From the NCBI GenBank assembly GCA_036852015.1, contig JAANDG010000004.1:1-64000 (forward strand): a stretch of DNA of 64,000 nt, in the 5' to 3' direction. Shown in pieces: positions 12,501 to 24,786 of the stretch. Under the pieces are notes generated by a model. The model did not search any database. It was not told where the DNA came from and was given only the letters and a program-made list of their open reading frames with translations. Numbering within the stretch: position 1 is the first letter of the stretch; each line of letters starts with the position of its first letter. Origin of the DNA: Pelodera strongyloides. Its lineage: Eukaryota > Nematoda > Chromadorea > Rhabditida > Rhabditidae. The translations under genes and the position numbers were made by a program.

Positions 12501-15500
12501 TAATATATGAAACGCATATTCGTAGTGGGGGACTTCTTAATCCTCTACTCTGGGATCTAGTTTACGTTCAGTTCATATATTTTACTCATATTTTTTTATG
12601 CTGTAAATAAACCTATATTATCATACAACATAGTACAACTACGTTCGAAGCATAGCAATGCCAGCGTGAGCTTCACAAACCACGTGCCATACCGCTTTAA
12701 AAGCATATGAACACCAATTTTAGAAATCACAAAGTAGTACACAAGTAATCAATACTTACCTGAGGATAAACCAAAGGCACGGGAACCCAGTCGTATTTGA
12801 GCAGAGCGGCCAAACCATGTCGAAATTTACCTAATTCCTGAAATGGGTAATTATGGTAAAGCGATATATAACAATATAACGGCCGGTTTTTGAAATGTAT
12901 GTGGACAACTTCTGCACATAAATGCTACTGATGGGGTTTCCAAGTATGCTGAAAATTTACCGTATCTTGGAACTACACGAGAATATTTTTTAATTTTTCG
13001 TATTATATAGGTTTAGTGCATAAATACGGTAGTATTGACAGAATCACACCGAATTTTTGGGATACTTGGAAACCCTATGAAGCATAGTCATGCAAATGAA
13101 TGTAATTGGAAAAAAATATGGGGGGCAGTAATTGTATACACTTAATGTGAATAGAGATTCCAACAAGTTTCAAAAGCCGACTGTTATGCCGTTATGTTTC
13201 TTTGTATTGAATGAAAAAATGTGCGTTTACATTAGTTGTAAAAGATGTTACTTGTTGTTGAAACAAGGAAAAACTCTACTTTCCGTGTATAGAAAAACTT
13301 ACGTCGACAATCTTTGACAAAAGATAAGAATCCTCTATTTTTCCGTTTCTTTTGCAGTCGTAGACTGCGTTGACGGCCCACTGGATTGGGGCCCAATATC
13401 TGGAACACGGAATAAAAAAACTTTTATGATAATTTATCACGTAGAGAAGATTTGCGTAAAGAAATAGATATTAAAGCGAAATACAGGCCGGTTTTCGAAA
13501 CACACCGAGTACACCAGCATTCTTATGTAGCTTATGCAAATAAACGTAAATTAGAATAAAAAAATCGAGCTAAATTAGAGTAAATTAGCATAACTTCACT
13601 GAAGACAGTTGTCCACGATGCGTTTCAAAAACCGGCCGGTATTTCGCTTTAAAAGACAAGGAAGACAAACTAAAAGGCAATCTAGAAAATTTTCCACGTA
13701 TGAGCCCCACAAAGTTACTTTATCCGAATAGCGGCTCTCCAACATCCTGATTATCAAACATAACTAAATAATTAGTTATCAACGAATATAGTTACGTAGT
13801 CATGGCGGCGCAATATATAACACAATTTGCATACAGTATATGCAAATGCGAATGTCCGGCCCCATGTCATAGCACTTTAATTTTTATAAGCGCACCTGCT
13901 GTATGGATCGTGTATATCTGAGAGTAGAATTTCTTCTTCTTCCGTCATTAGACCTAAAATAATTGTTTTACATAAGCATACCGTACATAGCACTGCGCTC
14001 GTCGAGCGAGCTTGTCAAATAGCTATACTAATAAAGATAGAAAAAAAGATAAAGAGTACCGGGTTATATCAACCGAATCCGCGGAAACGGTTTCTTTCTG
14101 AAGCGGGACATACTGGTGGCGCTTACCACTGCGCCACGCCCCCAACTAGTAATGAGCAAAACACAAAACGTGAAAATTTACCAGAAGCAGCGAGTGTTTC
14201 CAAAGTAGGAAATCGCTTCCGCACTTGCATGGAAATATCACGTAATACTAGTGCCTAAATTGGAATACTACTAATTTTAAAGCGAAATACCGGCCGGTTT
14301 TTGTAACACATCGAGTAGACGAGCATCCATATGGATATGCTGTGTATGCAAATGAGCGTAAATTAAAATAAAAAAATCGAGCTAAATTCGAGCAATTTAG
14401 CATAAATACGTAAGAATTCAGTTATCCGCGATGCGTTTCAAAAACCGGCGGGTGTTTAGCTAATTATATTATTAAGTGCAACTAATTATTATTTCGAACT
14501 TATGAGGTTTACCTGTCAACAATGTAAAAAAAAACAGAAAGTGTACCATTTTGTTGCATCCTTGCCCTAACAATAAAAACATCCCAGTCATAGGCTTATT
14601 GTCAGGCTCACAGAAAAAAGCAGTCTTACCTGGCTCAGCACCAAGTATCGCACTAGATTCCTCCGTAATAATCTTGTTTCTTCGTCGGCGCCCCGAATAT
14701 AAGAAGCAATCAAAATTGCCACACTAAATTACTTTGATTATTGATCTGCAAAGGGTCGGGTAGCCGGTAGGGCGAAGTATTTCAGAAATATTACTGTTAA
14801 TTATTAATGTAGTTACCAATTATCCCAAACAAAGTGATTATGTTAATACTACCGTATTTTTGCACGAAACCTGCATAAAAATATTCTCGTGTAGTTCCAA
14901 AATACTGTAAATTTTCAATTTTCAAAATACTTGGAAATCCCACTTATAAGTGAAAAATCGCTGAGTTATCTTGCCGAGTGCATACTGCGATTAGCTATCC
15001 TTGTCAAAGTACGTTTCTTAGGCTAAACATAAGCTCCGCATAATGGCATAAATATTGTCGCTGATAGGTGAGTCTTTGTGGCGGGTGGTTTGTGAAACTT
15101 ATACTGAACCACGGCTACTGCAAAAAGCAAAATACAGGCCGGTTTTTGAAACGCATCGCGGGAACTGAATTCTTACGTATTTATGCTAATTTGCTCGAAT
15201 TTAGCTCGTGTTTTTTTTAATTCTAATTTATTTCCATTTGCATATGCTGCATACGAATGCTGGTCTACTCGATGTGTTTCAAAAACTGCCGGTATTTCGC
15301 TTTAAAGTTGGTGTGTTTTGTGTAATAAGGATGTGAACTTACTCGTCAATCCATCCGATTCCATTTAATATTGATCCCCATCGTCCAACGACGAATGACA
15401 CAAAGAAACCGAGCATAAAAGTCAATGGTATCGTACTATCGAGCTTATCGTCCAAATACCGTATCAAACTCTCGAACATTCTGAAAGGTTACGGTAGTTT

Positions 15501-16202
15501 TAGTCTCTACCATAAAACGTAACACTGACGTAACTTTGATCGCAACCGGCGTGGAAATGGCGTGCAAACTTGCGTGCCACATTTTCGCATGTCGCATGCA
15601 CGCCGTAACATTGCCGCTTGGGTGCCATATGTTGTATTCTCTCTTCAGCGCATATTTCAGAGCTGAAGTGTTGGATATTTTCCTAGCACTTATTAACATT
15701 ATTTTATGTAGAAGAAACTAACTTTTGTTGTTGCTCTGCCATGCAGTATCTGTATAAAACGCTTATGACGAGGAATAGGATTGTCCAGCAGAATAATTGC
15801 GATAACACAGCCTAAACCGGCAATGTAAAACTAAAACAAGATAATGGAGGTAAGAAATTGCAGAACTTTATTATAGGAAATTATGCGTCATTATTAACAA
15901 CACAGAAGAAGACCTGTTTCACGTCTAGCCCATTTTTTTAGCGTCTCTCTCCCTCCCTCTATCACTTTGTATTTTAAGTTTTAAGGCTCTTTTTTTGTGG
16001 AATAAATAGTGTATACTAGTTTATATAATGTGCGCGAATGCACAAAAATTTGAATACACTGTACATCATAGATGTTACAGACCACGTACCATAGTACCAA
16101 AAAAACACTCACTTTCCATACAGATCCTCGCCATCGAAACAACAGCTTCATGAAACTGCGAAACGATGTTTGTGACACATCCAATGTATAGGAAATAGTC
16201 AT
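9595..16202 (-). CDS. bestrophin-family anion channel (13 exons seen, one segment unresolved)
   Basis: Bestrophins are pentameric, calcium-gated chloride/bicarbonate channels of the plasma membrane. Exons in gene order: 16113-16202, 15723-15811, 15343-15480, 14630-14723, 14182-14254, 13896-13953, 13303-13399, 12760-12837, 12294-12389, 11849-11914, 11481-11561, then 10634-10702 (weaker) and 9595-9750 with TAG. The first eleven join in phase. The start is [17 protein letters not shown], the family's usual beginning. Neck residues I77, F81 and F85 ([11 protein letters not shown]) match the human I76/F80/F84 set. [32 protein letters not shown] and VYMGWMK follow. The calcium clasp is [11 protein letters not shown], with the acidic run at residues 304-308. 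The last exon contains [18 protein letters not shown]. The conserved segment after the clasp was not found between 11480 and 10703. Donors GTTAGT, GTTCGA and GTTGGT occur. Confidence 0.92.
11032..11205. mobile_element. element A variant in bestrophin intron
   Basis: The ends read TTAAAGCGAGATAACGGCCGG and CCGGCTGTTATATCGGTTTA. It lies downstream of the exon at 11481-11561. Confidence 0.8.
12052..12232. mobile_element. element A copy in bestrophin intron
   Basis: TTAAAGCGTAATACCAG at the left and ACCGGCCGGTACTTCGCTTT at the right. It sits between the exons at 12294 and 11914. Confidence 0.88.
12872..13192. mobile_element. degenerate element A split by element B, bestrophin intron
   Basis: A left end (TAACGGCCGGTTTTTGAAA) is followed by a B element at 12933-13077 (GGGGTTTCCAAGTATGCTG to ATACTTGGAAACCC) and then by the remaining A text. 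The B element is inserted within A. Confidence 0.65.
13471..13653. mobile_element. element A copy in bestrophin intron
   Basis: Ends TTAAAGCGAAATACAGGCCG and CCGGCCGGTATTTCGCTTTA, lying between the exons at 13896 and 13399. Confidence 0.92.
14108..14150 (-). repeat. tRNA-like A-box fragment (SINE-like)
   Basis: On the minus strand GTGGCGCAGTGGTAAGCGCC is a good match to a tRNA A box and D arm. No clean B box or acceptor stem follows, so it is probably a tRNA-derived repeat inside a bestrophin intron. Confidence 0.45.
14276..14462. mobile_element. element A copy in bestrophin intron
   Basis: The left end is TTTAAAGCGAAATACCGGCC. The right end is decayed (CCGGCGGGTGTTTAGC). It lies between the exons at 14630 and 14254. 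Confidence 0.88.
14850..14945. mobile_element. partial element B in bestrophin intron
   Basis: ATATTCTCGTGTAGTTCCAA followed by AAATACTTGGAAATCCCAC matches one half of the B repeat in inverted orientation. Confidence 0.6.
15123..15306. mobile_element. element A copy in bestrophin intron
   Basis: The left end is AAAGCAAAATACAGGCCGG and the right end CTGCCGGTATTTCGCTTTAA. It lies between the exons at 15343 and 14723. Confidence 0.88.
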
Positions 16203-18141
16203 CTTTATTTATATTTCTTTCTTTTCCTTGGAATAATAGTTAATTCTTTTATTCTGAAAGCTATTATATTGAGTGGAATATACATTTTCAATGATACGTA
16301 AACGTAAGCATCAATCAATGAAACGAAAGAAGAAACATACATGGAAATGAAAGATCAATTCACTATTGAAGAATATTGTATAAAGAATATGAATGATGTA
16401 ATTTATGTTTTGAAGGATTCATTATTTTGTAGGCGCATTTTTTTACAAGAAACCGAAAATGATAAGTAAAAGATATCAATATGAAACATGCTCTGCAAGC
16501 GGCATCGAGAAAATTTGAAGATGCTTTTCGTTACTAAAATAAGAGGCTAGTAATCCAAGGTTAGCTATTCGCTATTCCGGGGGCTCTCTATATAAAACTG
16601 AAAGAAAAATAAATAGAACACACTATAGACATAGAGGCAATTCTCTAATAAGTATGGTATGATATATGATTTTAGATCATATTAATAGTAAATTATTATT
16701 AGTATCATTATACATATTGAAACCGAACTACGAACATTAAATATAAATATAATCTGATTTATGAAAGACGATAGGGCTCTTTTATAAGAAGACAACCGGT
16801 TACATATAAACGAGGTTATAAAGTCACTTGATTGAGTTATAATAATCGCAAAACACAAATAATTATCGGTAAAAAACAGTTCCAATCTTTGATGTTAGAA
16901 ATACGCGGAGAAAATTGAAAGTATATTTATAAAAGTTTTATTTATTCAAAATTTTACTTCTACTTCCTGTGAACCAGACCCTTGAATATTTTAGGGAATA
17001 TCGCCACGAGACACGGTAGCGCAACGCAAGCAGCCAAAACGCACACACACAATATTGGAATGGACCCATGGTACGTAAACGGTACAAGTGTAAAGGATGG
17101 TAGACACCGGTGCAAACAAACATACATACAAACAAACATACAAACGCTGAGCGTTGCATACATATAGGCAAATGGTAGACATAAAACAAACCACATAGAA
17201 ATGGTAGACGCGTAAGGAATTCCCCAGCTCCAGCACATGGTAGACATCGACAGCGACGCAAACAAACAAACAAACAAACAGACGGACGTTAGACCATGTA
17301 AATGGTACATCTACACCGTGAGAATACACAAACAGCGGTACATAAAAGCAGACAGCACCAAAGATCTCTTCACACGAGCAAGTGCAGGTTTCCGCAGCGG
17401 GTTCGAACCCGTGGCCTTCCTTTTAGCAGTCAGAAGCCCTATCCACTACGCTACCCGATGACGTCTGTGAATAAATAGTACATGCATGCATGTAAGCCAC
17501 GTGCATTGTAATACAGACATGTTAAAGATACTCACAGGCGAGTGGTGCAAATAGACATGCGAATTGTCGGCGCATGTGACTGATAAATAATAATAATTAT
17601 AGAATTAGTTATAATTATAATGAGAGGTTAAAGACGGTAGTCTTAATTTCTAATGTGTGTGTATTGTATTTTCACATTCGCTAATCCCGCCCAAGTTACT
17701 GGCGCAGAAAAAAAAGATGTTTCGCTGCGCCAAATGTTTGCCATAAGGGCGCCACATAAGAATGTGCGCCACAGTTGCTCAAACTTGAATTTAATAACTC
17801 ATTATATGACTCAAGAACGTCAATGCGCACACACCTCAAAAAAAACCAACTCCTGACAATAAATATAATAATTTGCTTATAATTCAATTTCCGGCGTTGA
17901 ATAAATCTTTATACCCAAAGATGAAAGTTTGGTGTTAATAAAGTACATATTCCTAGAAGCCGGAAGCAGACAAAGTGAGTTTCGTCTCCTTTTATCCTTT
18001 TATATTTCCAACTTGTTCTTTAAACCTTATATCAATTATCGAAAAGGGTAAGTAAGACGAGAGGGAAACCCCCAACATTTCTAGAGAATAAAAAATAATA
18101 GACCGAGGACGAGGTGCAAATGTTTGTAAATTTTCACAAAA
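16203..18141. other. bestrophin 5' flank and intergenic DNA
   Basis: No gene is recognised. The stretch is very AT-rich to 16960. From 17066 to 17310 a short motif around ATGGTAGACA recurs irregularly, mixed with (ACAA)n. A tRNA-like sequence follows at 17388. Confidence 0.4.
17388..17460 (-). repeat. tRNA-like sequence, probably a pseudogene
   Basis: The minus strand reads TAGCGTAGTGGATAGGGC (A box), an anticodon-loop-like CTGCTAA, then CGGGTTCGAACCCG, a perfect T arm and B box. The flanking seven bases do not pair into an acceptor stem and the anticodon stem is mismatched. It is therefore a tRNA relic or SINE head rather than a working tRNA. Confidence 0.5.
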
Positions 18142-18315
18142 TTTAAAGCGAAATGCCAGCCTCTTTGGAAAATTTGCATATGATAAGCAAATCCTATGTA
18201 TCCTATGCTAATTTTGCGCGATTGCCGTGGACGATCGCGCAAAATTAGCATAGGATACATAGGATTTGTTTATCATATGCAAATTTTCCAAAGGGGCTGG
18301 CATTTCGCTTTAAAG
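18142..18315. mobile_element. near-perfect 174-bp hairpin element, A-related ends
   Basis: Arms of about 80 bases are almost identical in inverted orientation: TTTAAAGCGAAATGCCAGCC to GGCTGGCATTTCGCTTTAAA, and ATCCTATGTATCCTATGC to GCATAGGATACATAGGAT. The centre is TGCCGTGGACG. High arm identity suggests recent insertion or an active hairpin form. Confidence 0.92.
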
Positions 18316-18449
18316 CCGACTAGTTGAAAAGGATGCTGAGTGTGTCCCTCTGTGCCTTTCGGGTACAGAATATCACTCATTTTGCACATGATACATGGGA
18401 GTTCAGTTGTTCTGCACACATTTCAATTCCACGTGCCATGCCGCTTTAA
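18309..18449. mobile_element. C-type inverted-repeat element
   Basis: It starts at the TTTAAAG shared with the preceding hairpin and ends CACGTGCCATGCCGCTTTAA, the C-family end. Confidence 0.6.
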
Positions 18450-18629
18450 TTATCATGTTTAGGTCCAAAAAAGCAACAAAAAAACGTGTATAATGTTTAT
18501 GTGAAGGAACAAGAAGGCTTACAAATTAGCTTGCCCTTGTATACTGGCGGATGGCGGACGTCGTGGTCTGGATGTCAAAAAGTTGTGTTGAGATAGAGAA
18601 CTGAAGGGTAATTAGGAATAGACAGAGAA

Positions 18630-19110
18630 CTAGGGAGGGAGAGAGGTGAAGAGAAGAGAGAGAACTAGAGAGGGACGGAGGGAATGAGAAAGAAAGAAGA
18701 GAGGGAGGTGAAGGAGAGAGAGGGAAGGGATGCTAGAGAGAAAGAGAGATAGAACTGAAAAATGGAGAGGGATACAGAGGGAGAGAGACAGGGAAAGAAG
18801 GAACTGCATATATACACAGGGAGAGGAAAACGATGAAGAGAAACGGAAGCGGGCATCCAGAATGGACACCATCTAGTCAACTACACCATTTGATACTTTT
18901 TTGAGGATAGAGGGAGAGAGAGAGAGAAAGAGAGGGAGAGAGGGAGAGAGAGAGAGAGAAGGAGAGAGAGAGAGAGAGAAGGAGAGAGAGAGAAAGGGAG
19001 TGAATTCAATAACAAGAAGTTGAGAGATCTAGTTAGACAGAGCGGAGAGATAGAGAGAGAGCGTGAGAGAGAGAGAGAGAGAGAGATGCAGAGAGAGAGA
19101 TAGAACTGCA
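18630..19110. repeat. GA-rich low-complexity tract
   Basis: Irregular (GA)n, (GGA)n and (GAGAGA)n over nearly 500 bases. The minus-strand reading frames through it are only serine/leucine low complexity. Confidence 0.9.
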
Positions 19111-19671
19111 GGAAGTGACTTCAGTCGTTGAACTTCAGCGCGACAGTGAGGACATGGTTCCAGTACAATTATTGAGCATTCTTCGGTGTACTACAGAAGA
19201 GAATAGCTGGATAGAGAATTACTTGAAAAGCTAACAAAAATGCGAACCATGTGTCACGTAAATCGAGAAGGGGCCCATATAAAAAATACAATACGAATAA
19301 ATAAATAAACAAATAGATTCCGAACTCGTTCGATTCAGCACAAACCCGTAAGCAGAACAGCGGGATCGGTGATGATGAAAATGTGACGTATTCTAATCAT
19401 ATTAATTTGCATACAACATATGCGAATGCAGTAGTCCAACATACGGCTCAGAAACCGGATGTTATACCGCTCTAACATTAAAGTAAAAAAAAACAGCTTG
19501 GTTTGTGTTGTTTTTGTTCGTGACGACCAGCCAGACGCTCTCTTCTCTTCTAAAGGACGGAAGCACTTTTGAGCACATATCCTTCACCTTTCCATACCAT
19601 TGTTCCCCATTATCATCGACTTTTTTTCGGGCGTTCTGCATTATTGAGGGGGCGGTTACTTTACCAGATCT

Positions 19672-19678
19672 GTGTGTG

Positions 19679-19745
<67 letters not shown>

Positions 19746-19759
19746 TGTGTGTGTGTATG

Positions 19760-19806
<47 letters not shown>

Positions 19807-19890
19807 TGTGTATGTGTAAGTGTGTGTATATATGTGTGTATGTGTGTGTGTGCGTGTGTGCGTGTGTTTGTGTGTGTGTGTTTGTGTTTT
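19672..19890. repeat. (GT)n microsatellite
   Basis: About 220 bases of nearly pure GT with a few TGTATGT interruptions. The long frames in it are artefacts. Confidence 0.97.
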
Positions 19891-20321
19891 TTTGAGACGA
19901 AATCAAATAACATTTTCTCCGTAACAGAAGCAAGTCATAGTGAACGACGATACCACTCGTAAAGTACAACCAATGGTAATAATCCACTTGTAATTTAAAG
20001 AGTTGAATTATTTTCAACAGAACAAGGTTAAAATTTATAAAGGAAAGATCCGTACAGCACACCGAAAATCCGTGGCCCGACGCGAAGAAAACTAACGCTG
20101 TCTCTGGATTCGATATTTCAAACTAATAAGCACGAAAGCGTACCGGAACCACAAAAAGGGTTCAAAATCCACTCGCTTATGTATTAAACAGTTATGAATG
20201 AAATATAAGGAAAGGGTTGAAGAAAAGGCGAAAGTGTCAAAATTGATGTGAAATTCTCCGAAGCTGTCTCGCCAATATGCATATCACTTTAGATGTGAAT
20301 GCATGCATTTATTTGTCATTT

Positions 20322-20400
20322 ATGGCGTAGTGGCAGTGAGCGCCGACGCCGTTTAATGGATCACGGGATTGGACCCCGGCTAAAAAGTCCGCCTATTCAG
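20322..20400 (+). repeat. tRNA-derived SINE-like fragment
   Basis: TGGCGTAGTGGCAGTGAGCG matches a tRNA A box. GGGATTGGACCCC about 40 bases on resembles a decayed B box. No acceptor stem is visible. Confidence 0.4.
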
Positions 20401-21374
20401 GAAGCCGACCACGACCACCGCTAGTTTTTCGTGATTAATGGGGAGAATTTTCTAGCCAACCGCGCGCCGCTTTTGCGCGTGTTGGGCGCCGAAGGCACGG
20501 TTCAAGCATAAAAGGTCAGACACATAAAAAAAACTAGTTTGCAAAACATAATTGAAAAAATTAGACAGAGAATCGAACTACATGTAACATGTTGTTGAAC
20601 ATTTGTTTGTAATTATGTATACAAGATACGATCATCACGTAATTGAAATAAACATTAATTTACCCCATAACATTATATACACACATATTTTCCATCTCCC
20701 AATCATAATTAATATGCCATGGTTGACAATAAATAAAGCGTTGTAAGCGTAGGTATGTGGGGTTTCCTCTCAGAACTCTAGCCAACTTGTACGAATAAAA
20801 AGAACGTTCAGAAATCATACGTAGTTAATTGCGGTGATATATGAGGTCAAGACTGAGACAAAAAAAATAATAACTGAACAGCTTAATATCTCTACGGAAT
20901 CTATGTATCTAATAATCTAATTATAAAGATCCATGTATTGACCGCGGGAACTGTTTGATCAGATCATTTTTTAAATGTTTGAAGAGTCAGGCTCACGAGA
21001 AAGTCGTTTGCCTTAAAATGCTCGAAAAAGAACAAACTAAAACTTTAAAATTAGACATTATTGCGCGGTCTAAATATATGATTGAATTTCCAAAAAAGCA
21101 ATACGGACAATTCTTTTTTTACAAGTAGCGGCAAGTATTAGTTAATAGTTTCTGCAACAAAATTAATGCAATACATAAAGCCTTTATTTTACTTATTGAA
21201 AATCTAGGTATTAGGATACATTTTTGGGTATTATGGAAATTAATACACATTACAGATTACATAGATCAAATCATCATTCACTATTCGTGACATCAATATA
21301 TATGAAAAAGCAGCATTATATCAGCCTGTGAAACAGAGGATTCCAAGAATTACAAAACGCAGTCAAGGACATTT

Positions 21375-21690
21375 AAAGGAACAGTCCCGATAGTTTAGCA
21401 ATTTTTATTTGATTTTCATTAAATATGGGAAGTTATGAAGGAAAATTCGGTACCAATACGAAGTTTTAGAAATACAAACTCGAGGAGAGACGAACTGAGA
21501 ATGGGAGTTACTGGACTACAGTAGATATGCAATTGCCAGGTTAGCAGGTTATTATGATATAAATATCATAATAACCTGCAGTGTTACACTTGGGATATAT
21601 ATGTCACTGCAGGGTATTCATCGTCCGCAGTCCGTGCAATTGCTTTCATGCACAATTTATTGTTATCCAGTAACTCCCATTGTCAGTGAA
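21375..21690. mobile_element. inverted-repeat element with inner perfect palindrome
   Basis: TTTAAAGGAACAGTC opens it. GGGAGTTACTGG near 21501 pairs with CCAGTAACTCCC near 21671. At 21545-21578 the 16-base arms CAGGTTATTATGATAT and ATATCATAATAACCTG flank a two-base centre. Confidence 0.7.
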
Positions 21691-21768
21691 TTATCTCCAT
21701 GAGATCGTTTTTCTGTAAGTTGCTACTGCTACCGTATAATATACGTATATTTCTACAGATCTTCCTAT

Positions 21769-22386
21769 ATTTAAAGGGACACGCCCATCAAAGTAAACCT
21801 ATATTCTATATTTACGATACGTTCATAATGATTCATTTTTATTACAATATATATAAACCAAATTTCACCTACATTTACACTGGGAAACTTTTCCCGATGA
21901 GCTCAACGTATATTCATACCGTAAAACTGCAGATATCAAAGATGTGTATGCAAAGTTATCGTGAAATTAGAATGCTATCAAAATTTGCATATGCAGCTTT
22001 GAAATCTGCAGTTTTACGGTACACATATACGATGAGCTCATCGGAAAAAGTTCACCGGGGTAAATGTAGGTGAAATTTGGTCTGTATATACTATTATATA
22101 AAAGAGTAACTGTAGACTAATTTGCATACCGATGTGCGTTACGGAAATGCAAATTTCGTTTTCGGGTATAAAAAGAGTTTCGCAGCTCAATATAGAAGTA
22201 TTGCAATTATGTGAATTTCTTATGATACGTTTGAAGCTTTCTATATAAGTATGCTAAACCAATCATATTTCCATGTAAGTCGCCTCAGGCGGCGCGAGCC
22301 GACTGGTATTGTAATAAAAATACTTTATGCTAATTATGAAAATATCATAAATATAGGTTTACTTTGATGGGCCTGTCCCTTTAAAG
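21769..22386. mobile_element. 618-bp inverted-repeat element with nested arms
   Basis: TTTAAAGGGACACGCCCATC and AGTAAACCTATATT at the left pair with ATATAGGTTTACTTTGATGG and GGGCCTGTCCCTTTAAA at the right. A second pair of arms (21862-21950 and 21990-22080) shares CAAATTTCACCTACATTTAC and CCGTAAAACTGCAGAT. A TATAAAAGAGTAACTGTAG sequence from 22090 is shared with 30455. Confidence 0.85.
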
Positions 22387-23020
22387 GCACAAGCACACGT
22401 ATAAAAAGTTTTCTCAATTTTTTCTGAAATAAATCTCCCAGATGACACAAACGCGGCTGTGAAAACCGTTTTGCTTAATATGCAAAATTGGGGAAGTTAT
22501 TCGCGAAAGAAAATCCACAGCTAGTTACCGTACTCAGCAACCAAAAATAGCCAAACACGGGTTTCTGGACGTGCACCGGGTTGAAAACCAAAACAAATAT
22601 GTTAAAGCGAAATACCGGCCGGTTTTTGAAACGCATTGCGTACATTTGCTTTCTTATGCAGCATATGCCAATGAGCAAGAATTAGAATAAAAACTAGACC
22701 CCAATTAGACCCCACGTTGCATAAATGCATAGGAATGCAAGTACTTGAGATGCGTTTCAAAAACCGGCCAGTATTTCGCTTTAACATTGATTAAATCAGT
22801 ATCAAGAAAAATTTTACTATGCAACACACTGTATTGTAAGGCTCATAAACGCATTTAGCTCAACTGCGGTAAATTTCCGAGGATCTTCTTTCGCGAATAT
22901 CTTCCCCAATTTTGCATACTAAACAAAACGGTTTTCACATCCACATTTAGGTAGTCTGGGAGATTTATCACAGAAAAATTGGGGAAAACTTTTTTTTTTA
23001 TGTGGGCCAGTGCCTTTAAT
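22381..23020. mobile_element. 640-bp inverted-repeat element hosting an element A copy
   Basis: The left arm has AATTGGGGAAGTTATTCGCG and AAAACCGTTTTGC. The right arm has CGCGAATATCTTCCCCAATT and CAAAACGGTTTTC. The outer ends are TTTAAAGGCAC and GTGCCTTTAA. Copy A at 22612-22784 lies inside it, so A inserted later. Its left TTTAAAG is shared with the preceding element. Confidence 0.85.
22612..22784. mobile_element. element A copy nested in larger element
   Basis: TTAAAGCGAAATACCGGCCG at the left and CCGGCCAGTATTTCGCTTTA at the right. Confidence 0.9.
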
Positions 23021-24650
23021 GAAAATCAAAGAAAACTTACGAAAACATCGTGAATGTGTTCCTTTAAGGCCTAAAACAGACCAGGATATACCTGGGACTG
23101 AAGTAAAACAAGTCCAAACACGTGATCTATGTATGTCCACCCTCAAAATAATGGCCGTGTTGTCAATGTAAAAAAGAAGGTATTTGCCATGGTTGAGTAG
23201 TTATGAGAATGGCATAACTGGTACACAAAATTCACTCAATTGTCTACGGCTTTCCCCAGTAATCATATCATTTTTAGCTTTATTAATATATTCTATTAAA
23301 ATCGTGTCTGCTCTGAAGAATGCAAGCCCTAAAAAATTTCCATACAATCGCGCCCTGATATATATTTCTCCTACACAAGCTGATACGGATACAACCTGTT
23401 ACAGTGGTCATATAATTAACAAAATAACATAAATTTTATGTACAAATTGAGTAAAAGAACTGGGAAATAAAAGTGATTTTAGATCTTTAGGTTCCTTAGG
23501 TAAAGATTTATAGATATCAGCTAACGTGTGAAAGTGCGGAATTAATTATTTCCGAGTACTAAGTTATACAGAAGGAGTAGGATGTCTTTTCGGGGAAATC
23601 ACAATTAGAAAGTGATGTGTAGAGTGAATATTTGAATATATGAGTAGGTTATGAAGATACAAAGTTATTTTCCGGGGACCCCACTAAACGGTTCAGCAAG
23701 CCATGCCATGAGAGTATGATCGTAGGAAATTTGCATAGAATAAATGAGAATGCAGTTGTCCAGGTCGTGTTTAAAAACCGCATACCACACCGCTTTAAAA
23801 TAAAAAAAGGGAGTTGACTTAGTGATGAGTCAAAGAATTTTGAAAATTTTGAGAAAAATAATAATTTCCCCGTTCAGAGTGGACGCTGTATCCTAAGGGC
23901 AGACGTATCAAATTACAGTATGCGAACTTTTCTTATTTTTAAAAAAGTTTTAAAGACGGGGCATATTGCATATTTTCGTAGGTTGACAATTGCTTGCTTT
24001 GCAAAAAGGAAAATAATAATGATTACTGATTTATAGAACTTACTTTGCACAAACTGTTATGATTATGGTCGTAATGGAAAATCTAAAAACCAAAAAAAAA
24101 ACTAAAAAAAACTGGAAAAGAAAAATTTCAATAAAACTACTGCCTACAATAATATATAACAAGAAACTGCGAGACGCTATAATAGAACTTTTTAAAAGCC
24201 ACAAATATGTGGTAAAATTTACCGCTGTAGCCTGAATTCTAGTCCGCTGCACAACTTTCGGAAGCGCGTCAAAAGTTCAAATCTCTTAGAGTTTCGCAAT
24301 TAATTATTCTGATTTGCTACTCAAAGTGGTCCAATCTCAGAGTCTTCCGGACTAAATGCTTGAATAAATTATACGGAATCTGAAGAAAGAAAGCATTAAA
24401 AAAGAGATGAGTTCAGAGGGAATTGCGTGAGGAGGAAAGAAAAGCAGAAAAAGAGTTCCTTCTTTCTATCTCATACTATCTCTCTCTCCTTCTCTCAATT
24501 TCTCTCAACTCTCTCTCTCTCTCTCCACCTCTCTCTTTCTCTTTCTCTCCCTCTCTTCTCGTAGATAATATTTGGCTGTGGTCTTCTAAAAACAGTAATT
24601 TTGGACGTACAAAGCACTCTTCACTTGTGTAAGCTGTCGTCGAATATTAG
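23021..24650. other. AT-rich intergenic DNA
   Basis: No gene is recognised. A partial C-type repeat ends near 23799 (CGCATACCACACCGCTTTAAA). CT-rich microsatellites begin at 24478. Confidence 0.4.
24478..24556. repeat. (CT)n microsatellite
   Basis: CT dinucleotides with TTC interruptions over about 80 bases. Confidence 0.92.
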
Positions 24651-24786
24651 TTTTAAAGTGGCATGAGACGTTGTTTTGGACGCTGCAATTTCTGTGCCCT
24701 TCTGTGCATTTCCGGAACAGAATGGAACAAAATGTGTCTTTAATATGACCAATATGCGCTTCAAAACCACGTGCCGCACCTCTTAA
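24651..24786. mobile_element. C-type inverted-repeat element
   Basis: TTTAAAGTGGCATGAGACG at the left and CCACGTGCCGCACCTCTTAAA at the right. Confidence 0.7.

Noticed and set aside
17388..17460. Functional tRNA gene
   Set aside because: The T arm and A box are good, but the acceptor stem does not pair and the anticodon stem is mismatched.
19661..20062. Cys/Val and His/Thr frames over 19.6-20.0 kb and 41.9-42.4 kb
   Set aside because: These are translations of GT/CA microsatellites.
22475..22787. Frames reading through element A copies ([10 protein letters not shown] / [11 protein letters not shown] type peptides)
   Set aside because: The same peptides appear at every A copy because they translate the terminal inverted repeats; the element has no coding region.
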